A stretch of DNA of 64,000 nt. It comes from Gracilaria domingensis (Eukaryota; Rhodophyta; Florideophyceae; Gracilariales; Gracilariaceae). The notes under the pieces were generated by a model. The model worked only from the letters and a program-made list of their open reading frames with translations. It did no database searches and was not told where the DNA came from. How positions within the stretch are numbered: position 1 is the stretch's first letter; every line of letters starts with the position of its first letter. A program made the position numbers and the translations under genes. This document shows, in pieces, positions 59,095 through 64,000 of the stretch. Where the stretch lies: positions 1 through 64,000 of the forward strand of contig VCMS01000165.1 of the NCBI GenBank assembly GCA_022539475.1, read 5' to 3'.

Positions 59095-59415
59095 AAGGAT
59101 GGAGTTGGATTGCGCCCGAATACGTCTATAAAGGTCGTAGAAGCACTTATGAAGGAAGGAGTTGTAGACATGTTATTGTTGATGACGGTGGAGCCAGGGT
59201 TTGGAGGACAGGCGTTTATGGAGGGTGTTCTTGATAAGGTGCGACATGCAAGGGAGTTGTACCCAAGAATAGGGATACAGGTGGATGGAGGTATTGGACT
59301 GAGTACTGTGAAAGCAGTAGTGAAGGCCGGTGCAAACATTTCAGTTGCAGGATCTGCCATCTTTGGCTCGAGTAACCCAGCTCATGTCATAGCTGGTTTT
59401 CGAAAGGTTGGTTAG
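59095..59415 (+). pseudogene. Ribulose-phosphate 3-epimerase, 5'-truncated fragment
   Basis: The C-terminal ~107 residues of RPE are open and undamaged: GVGLRPNTSI, LLLMTVEPGFGGQ, FMEGVLDKVRHARELYP, IGIQVDGGIGLST (metal-site Asp), VKAGANISVAGSAIFGSSN. A TAA two codons before the conserved Gly block and the absence of the N-terminal half show truncation. An upstream exon is not apparent; the AG before the conserved block has no pyrimidine tract. A host Calvin/pentose-phosphate gene fragment, possibly captured by a mobile element. Confidence 0.85.
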
Positions 59416-60048
59416 AGATAGTAGCATAAATTTATTGTTTATTACATTGTTACCTTTACGTGTTATCACGACTATATTCTCCGTCTCCATTGGAGATGTA
59501 TTTCTCTTGTATGACAACCGGGAAAGGATGTGAGAGAACATAAATATATCCCCAGTGGACGCTGAGAGGGAGGATGAACTACTCTACGTGCTATCATTGT
59601 TACCCATCCGGTGTCGAGTGGTGACATATTCTTTTTTTGTCACAACCTACAAAGGATGTGACGGAAGAAGAACATGCCCCCAGTCGAGACAGAGGGTGAG
59701 CAACTCTAAGTACAATCACTAGTCCCTAGCTTGCCTCCACTGGCAATATCTTCCTGTTTTGCTATAACCATCGAGTGGGGTTATGGTGGAAGAGAAAAAT
59801 ATCGCCGGTCGAGGCGAGGTGGGTGGGGACTATGTGAAGAGGGGACAGAGAGATGGCGCTTAAATAGTGGAAGGTGCGGAGGTGTACAGTGGATGTTTTG
59901 GCGGGAAATGGGATGAGGGAAACAGGGACAATCATGGTGCTGGATATAGCCCGTGTGGTTGGACAGTGGGGGTGGACAGCACAGTTTAGCTCGATTGCAC
60001 TGTATCGCAGCGGAAACTTCGATCCAACTACTACTTCTTCTTCTGAAT
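59416..60048. repeat. Diverged ~115-bp tandem units
   Basis: Three related units (starting near 59483, 59601 and 59728) share an order of elements: a cc-x-ttgg/gtggtgacat block, tttctcttgt/ctttttttgt/cctgttttgc, acaacc or ataacc, ggatgtga or ggttatgg, and ccccagt or gccggtcgag ending ggtggga/gtgagcaa. No gene is supported; the unit boundaries are approximate. Confidence 0.5.
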
Positions 60049-61023
60049 ATGTCGAACGGATACGTGAAGGATGAGGAGCTGTGGGTGCTGTTGGAGGGGA
60101 AGGAGGTACCGCAGACGCCGTCACCAAAGCGGGAAGAGGACGTGATTACGGCGGCTGGTCGGATGTCGCAGAAGAAGGAAGTGGCTGAGGAAGGAAAGAA
60201 GTGTGAGGCGAGGAGAGGGGATGGTGATGAGGTGGAGAAGGGGGTAGAATTGGAGGTGGAGGGGGTCGCAATGGAGAGAAGGGGTGCGGTGCATCTGAGT
60301 CAGTTAGAGGTTGGAGACCAGATAGAGAGTGGGGGCGGAGAGGGTGACAGGGAGATGCGGTTTGTGGGGGAGATGAAGGCGAGGGTGGGGATGTTGGGGT
60401 TGGTGATGAAGGAGCAACTGGACGATGGAATTGTGGAGATTGTAACGGAAATGGGCGGTGTGGTGCTGAGTGGGGGTGGTAGTGGTGTTTCGGTTGAGGC
60501 GATTTCGAGCTTGCGGAATTCGTTGTCGGTATTGGGAGTGGAGATGAGAAATCATGTGTATGGGATAGTGGAGTGTGCGGGAAGGGAGGTTGGAGAGTTG
60601 CGGGAGGAGAATAGGGTTCTGAACGAGAGGTTGGACGTGCTGGAGAAGGAGGTGAAGGAGCTGTGCAAGAGGCAAAGATTGGTGGAAGAGGAGAGGGTGA
60701 AAGGAGGTGTGGAGGGAAAGACGGAGAAGGGAAGTGTGGGAAGGGTGGCGGTGCAGAAGGGGTCTCCTGTGACACCGAAGACAAAGGGTGGTGGGGTTGG
60801 GGATGGGAAGAGCCGTCTGAAGAAGAGGCGTAAGGAGATGAAGAAGGTGGTGGAGGAGGTGCCGCGGGAGGGAGTGGGAGCTCCGGTGGTGACTGGGTTT
60901 AGGAGTGGTAGCGCGGACTGCGAAGGGGATTCTGAGGGGACAGGAGGAGAGAAGGATGGGAGGGATTTGAAGCCGTTTTGGGGCGAGGCGGGTATACGAG
61001 AAGGGGGAGAGTTGTGCACCTGA
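60049..61023 (+). CDS. Glu/Lys/Gly-rich coiled-coil protein
   Basis: 324 aa from MSNGYVKDEELW. The coding strand is markedly purine-rich. A central helical part (VEAISSLRNSLSVLGVEM) leads into a coiled coil (EVGELREENRVLNERLDVLEKEVKEL) and a basic segment (DGKSRLKKRRKEMKKVVEE). Pro-rich minus-strand ORFs here are its mirror. No family recognised. Organisation (basic tail plus coiled coil) echoes the island protein at 43992-46386, but no sequence similarity is evident. Confidence 0.55.
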   Translation: MSNGYVKDEELWVLLEGKEVPQTPSPKREEDVITAAGRMSQKKEVAEEGKKCEARRGDGDEVEKGVELEVEGVAMERRGAVHLSQLEVGDQIESGGGEGDREMRFVGEMKARVGMLGLVMKEQLDDGIVEIVTEMGGVVLSGGGSGVSVEAISSLRNSLSVLGVEMRNHVYGIVECAGREVGELREENRVLNERLDVLEKEVKELCKRQRLVEEERVKGGVEGKTEKGSVGRVAVQKGSPVTPKTKGGGVGDGKSRLKKRRKEMKKVVEEVPREGVGAPVVTGFRSGSADCEGDSEGTGGEKDGRDLKPFWGEAGIREGGELCT

Positions 61024-61399
61024 CTTCTACAAAATGAACGCGTGATGGGCGAGAAATGGGTAAATAGCGGGGGTGGTGTGGACTGGGAAGAAGTGATGGG
61101 ATGATTGAGGTGGGATGAGTTGCGATTGGCATTGCAACATGGGAGAAAATGGAAACGCAAACTAGCACGAGTGCAGTTTTGAGAGAGGGTCGCGGAAAAG
61201 AGTGAATGGGGTGGTGCGGCGAAGTAGAACCTCTACAAAAACTAGGGGACCCAAGCACTAAACTGCGCGAAATGGAATTTAATATTCCAAAATTTCTTAA
61301 TTTTTTGAGTGCCAGCCTCTGCTACCCCCTCGCGCGCCCCAAATAGCCCCAAAACTAGCTTAGTTTCCAAAGCGAACAGACTATATTCCACTTTGCAGA
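61024..61399. other. Intergenic region
   Basis: No gene supported. AT-rich around 61270-61305. Lies between the coiled-coil gene and the 3' end of the Notchless pseudogene. Confidence 0.5.
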
Positions 61400-62772
61400 A
61401 CACAGACGATCACTATGTCCAGGCAGATCCATCTTCAATTTCTTCGTCCCCATATCCCAAACCTTGCAGGTACTATCCTTCGAACCACTCATCAAGAACC
61501 GTCTATTCGCCGACCAAACCACTCCATTCACGGCCGCAACGTGTCCGCGGAACGTGAAGCAAAAGTTGCCAGTCTTGGCATTTCAAAGTCTCACACTCTT
61601 GTCAAACTGGCCGACGCGATATACTGTCCATCCGGACTTAACGCCACGCAGTTGACCCGCTGCTGATGGCCGGTCATGCGTGAAATGGGCTGTATGCCTT
61701 CAGAGTGAAATCATCAGAACCACTTACCCTAAGTTCCTTCTTGCCCGTACTTTGCGTCTTCATCTTTTCAAAGCGCTCCAACGCCTCTTCTTGCGACAAC
61801 TGGACCGGCGTGTATCCGTTCTGCTCGTCCAGAGATGCAAACGCATCGCATAGGAGCACGTAGTCGGTAGAAACCCTGATGGAATTCAGCCAGTGAGCAT
61901 GTGCATTTATAGTAGACACAGGATGGCCGGTATCATACCGGCCATCCTGTGTCTACTGATGATCAGCATTCCAGATCTTTATACTACGATCCTGAGAAGC
62001 AGAACAAATAGAACCGTCTCCACTCTACACAGCAGTCGTGACGGCGGTAGTATGTCCCGCGATCATCTTGACCGCGCTCATGCTAGCCCCGTTCCAAACT
62101 TCGACGTAGCATCCTTCGCAGCAGACACCACAAAACAACATCGTTCATCCAAATGATACGCCTTCCAACACAAATCTGCCACCCATTTGCGATGGGAAGC
62201 CAAGCTCTTACCCGTTCCTTTCTCAACGTCCCAGATCCACACCCGACCTTCCTTCGAAGCAGAAGCGCATCGGCTTCCCTCTGGGGATAACCCCAACGCC
62301 AGCACCCAATCGCGATGATCGACAAAAGAAAGCTTCGGCAACTGCGCCTTCGCACTTCACAATCTGACGCTAGTATCGCCAGATCCCGTCGCTATCAAAC
62401 GACAATCCGGCGAGAAAACACGTCACCAAAACCGCCTCCTTGTGTCCCGGTAAGCTTGAACTACACCTCAAAACAGGCTACATGCGAAACAACAACAGCG
62501 GCACAAATTCCATCTCCGCCACGCTCTCTCTCACATGCGAAGCAGTCTTCAAAGTGGCTTCCAAGCTTCGGTCACTGGCTCGCGCGAAAATCGCAGAAAG
62601 AATTCATACGGCAACGGCGTGTCATTGTTCAGAAGGTGGTTGAGGAATCCCGCGAGCTGCTTGGGCGTGGAACTAAGTCTTACGTCAAAGACAGCGCGTA
62701 CGGAGTCGACCTCTTGCGAGAAAAGCTGCACAAGTGGGCTTGAATGCGCGCGCGGCGCGTCGTCGGCGCCAT
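61400..62772 (-). pseudogene. NLE1: Notchless/NLE1 (Rsa4) WD40 ribosome-assembly factor, broken copy
   Basis: Pieces in several minus-strand frames line up with Notchless from N- to C-terminus: a start MAPTTRRARIQ at 62772, the NLE domain (PLVQLFSQEVDSVRAVFDV ... NHLLNNDTPLPYEFF), SSLPGHKEAVLVTC, DHRDWVLALGLSPEGSRCAS, SHRKWVADLCWK, ICSASQDRSIKIWNAD, HAHWLNSIRVSTDYVL, LRVSGSDDFTL and SGSKDSTCKVWDMGTKKL. At least five frame changes, an internal 47-bp palindrome and the lack of a recognisable last WD strand make this a pseudogene or badly assembled gene. NLE1 is needed for 60S ribosomal subunit maturation, so an intact copy should exist. Confidence 0.88.
61911..61957. repeat. Perfect 47-bp palindrome inside the Notchless sequence
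   Basis: Arms of 23 bp (61911-61933 and 61935-61957) around one central base. One arm is the expected coding sequence just before HAHWLNS; the other is its inverted copy. Confidence 0.95.
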
Positions 62773-64000
62773 TCGACTGCACCGCGTGCCGCCCAACCCG
62801 GCGAAGAGGACGGCGCAGAAGCGGACGCAGTATGGAAGACTCAACGACGACGACGCCGTGCACATGGCAAGTGACGCGTGTATTCGAGCAGGCATTCACA
62901 GCCGTAGCGGCCCCAGCCTGTGGCTCACTTGCCGCGGAGGCGTCTCGCGACACCTCCTCCAGCCGACTATTGGCGATGATCGCAACTGCCCATTCACGTG
63001 CTGACCTCCGCAGTCCGCCATCATCTTCCGATTCCGCGCAGCTTTCACGCGACGCGTCGCACCCTCAAGGTTTGCGCGCGGCCGTTCGCCATGAAGGCGA
63101 CGTACTTCCTCCCGCCGCTTCCGTCGCTTCGGACCGGCCGTTCTCAGGCCGCCACGCACGCTCTCCGTCGCATCGCGCTCATTCCCCCCAGCCCCGCACG
63201 CCGCGCCTGCCTGTAGAGCGCCGCGACCGCTCATGCTGCCGGCGCTCACCGACGCGTTGCGCGACGCGCAGCTCACGCTGGCGATTGTCGGCGCCGTCAG
63301 GCTGTCGCTGGGCGTCTGGCAACGGGTAACAGCTCCTGAGCTGGTTTCCTCGCGCACGACGAAGGAAGATTATCCACATCAGTTGTGGGCCAGCTTTCCT
63401 TGCGTTCTGGTCACTGTATACCGCGATCACCCACGCCCATCTGTGTGCTGCCTGCTTGCCGCTGCTGTTCTCTTCTGTGCTTGTAGTGTCTGGCTTGTTG
63501 TAGCACGAGCGACAGCACTACGACCGGTTGCCGTGAGCCTGTTGCGCATGTGCGATCGATTCGTCGCGCACGGCATATGCTCTCCTCAGACACAGCCTCG
63601 AAACGTGATCCAGCGTGATTCGCAGGCGAGACAACAAGGCTACGTCCTTCTTGGAGGCGCCCCGAGCCAGCCTGGCGTCGGCGTCGGCCCCCATCGGCGC
63701 CGTCGTGAACTGCAGCGCATTAAGTTCGTTTCTCGCCTTGTTTAGCCGGCTAGCAATGCCCGACAGCTGCACCAAGCAGGTGTTGATCGCCACGCCGCGA
63801 ACGCGCCAGCGGCGACGGCGTGAGCGGCATGTTCTGCAAAGGCAAGCTGTCGTGGTGAGAAACACGCTGCGCAGCAGCGGCGGCTTGTCCGACGCGTCCG
63901 ACGAAGACGCGCTGCATGGCGGCGACGACGATGGCGATAGCGAGCGGCTGGAAGGCGTGCGCACGGGCGACACGGAGTACGGCGAGTCAAGCTGCGCGCG
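62773..64000. other. GC-rich region, genes unresolved
   Basis: Overlapping ORFs on both strands (plus 63233-63745; minus 62896-63357 and 63518-63973) without a recognised domain. Plus 63233-63745 has two hydrophobic stretches (LTLAIVGAVRLSLGV; CCLLAAAVLFCACSVWLVV) and would suit a membrane protein divergent from the Notchless copy; the extreme right also opens an acidic plus-strand frame (DASDEDALHGGDDDGDSERL). I cannot choose reliably, and frameshifts as seen to the left may be present. Confidence 0.3.

Noticed and set aside
60146-60784. Pro/Ser-rich minus-strand ORF
   Set aside because: Antisense mirror of the purine-rich coiled-coil gene.
62535-63329. Plus-strand ORF of 264 aa
   Set aside because: Overlaps the NLE domain of the Notchless copy, which is recognisable on the minus strand.

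Overview
The window looks like nuclear DNA of a photosynthetic eukaryote with a primary-type plastid, most plausibly a unicellular red alga. Genes are large and mostly intronless. The few introns I can resolve are short (about 60-150 nt) with GTAAGT, GTATGT or GTACGT donors and CTAAC-like branch points. Several proteins belong to plastid families (VKOR-thioredoxin, ClpR-like, DUF21/CorC) and carry N-terminal extensions like transit peptides. The species assignment is inference.

Layout. 1-5.25 kb: part of a Ty3/gypsy-type retrotransposon on the minus strand (gag, protease, frame-broken RT), running off the left edge. 5.26-6.7 kb: remnant of a PIF/Harbinger element (broken DDE transposase and a Myb/SANT-like gene). 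7.6-36 kb: host genes: a mitochondrial-carrier protein, MscL with a zinc ribbon, tRNA-His(GTG), a secreted methyltransferase-like protein, a Pro-rich protein, a SAM-domain membrane protein, VKOR-thioredoxin, a DUF21-CBS-CorC protein, a small coiled-coil protein, a ClpR-like subunit, a three-exon basic nuclear-type protein and an ankyrin protein. 36-40.8 kb: gene-poor DNA unusually rich in perfect hairpins, with a 140-bp direct repeat and one protein made of a duplicated domain.

40.8-55.1 kb is the most interesting part. It is a compact island with a KDZ/Plavaka-like DDE transposase, a coiled-coil basic protein, a SET-domain protein, a bacterial-type (beta class) DNA adenine-N6/cytosine-N4 methyltransferase, an unknown protein, a ParB/Srx-like protein with basic tails, and a 2-oxoglutarate/Fe(II) dioxygenase. 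The genes form two divergent arrays around a 1.4-kb nested palindrome (49.77-51.18 kb). That centre has four near-perfect 72-74-nt hairpins with TTAGGG/CCCTAA cores, and an identical 92-bp promoter-proximal block in inverted orientation before each array. I read it as a candidate giant DNA transposon carrying both a DNA-modification writer and a possible eraser.

55.4-61 kb: two convergent paralogous HAD phosphatases (one lacking the nucleophile), a ketopantoate-reductase-like protein, a 5'-truncated ribulose-phosphate epimerase and a coiled-coil protein. 61.4-62.8 kb: a Notchless/NLE1 WD40 gene broken by frameshifts and a 47-bp palindrome. 62.8-64 kb is GC-rich and unresolved.

Quality caution: many ORF breaks in the mobile regions could be closed by adding one nucleotide, often in or near short homopolymers, and there is a 142-nt N gap at 53.48 kb. 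Residual assembly indels in multicopy DNA are a serious alternative to real decay.
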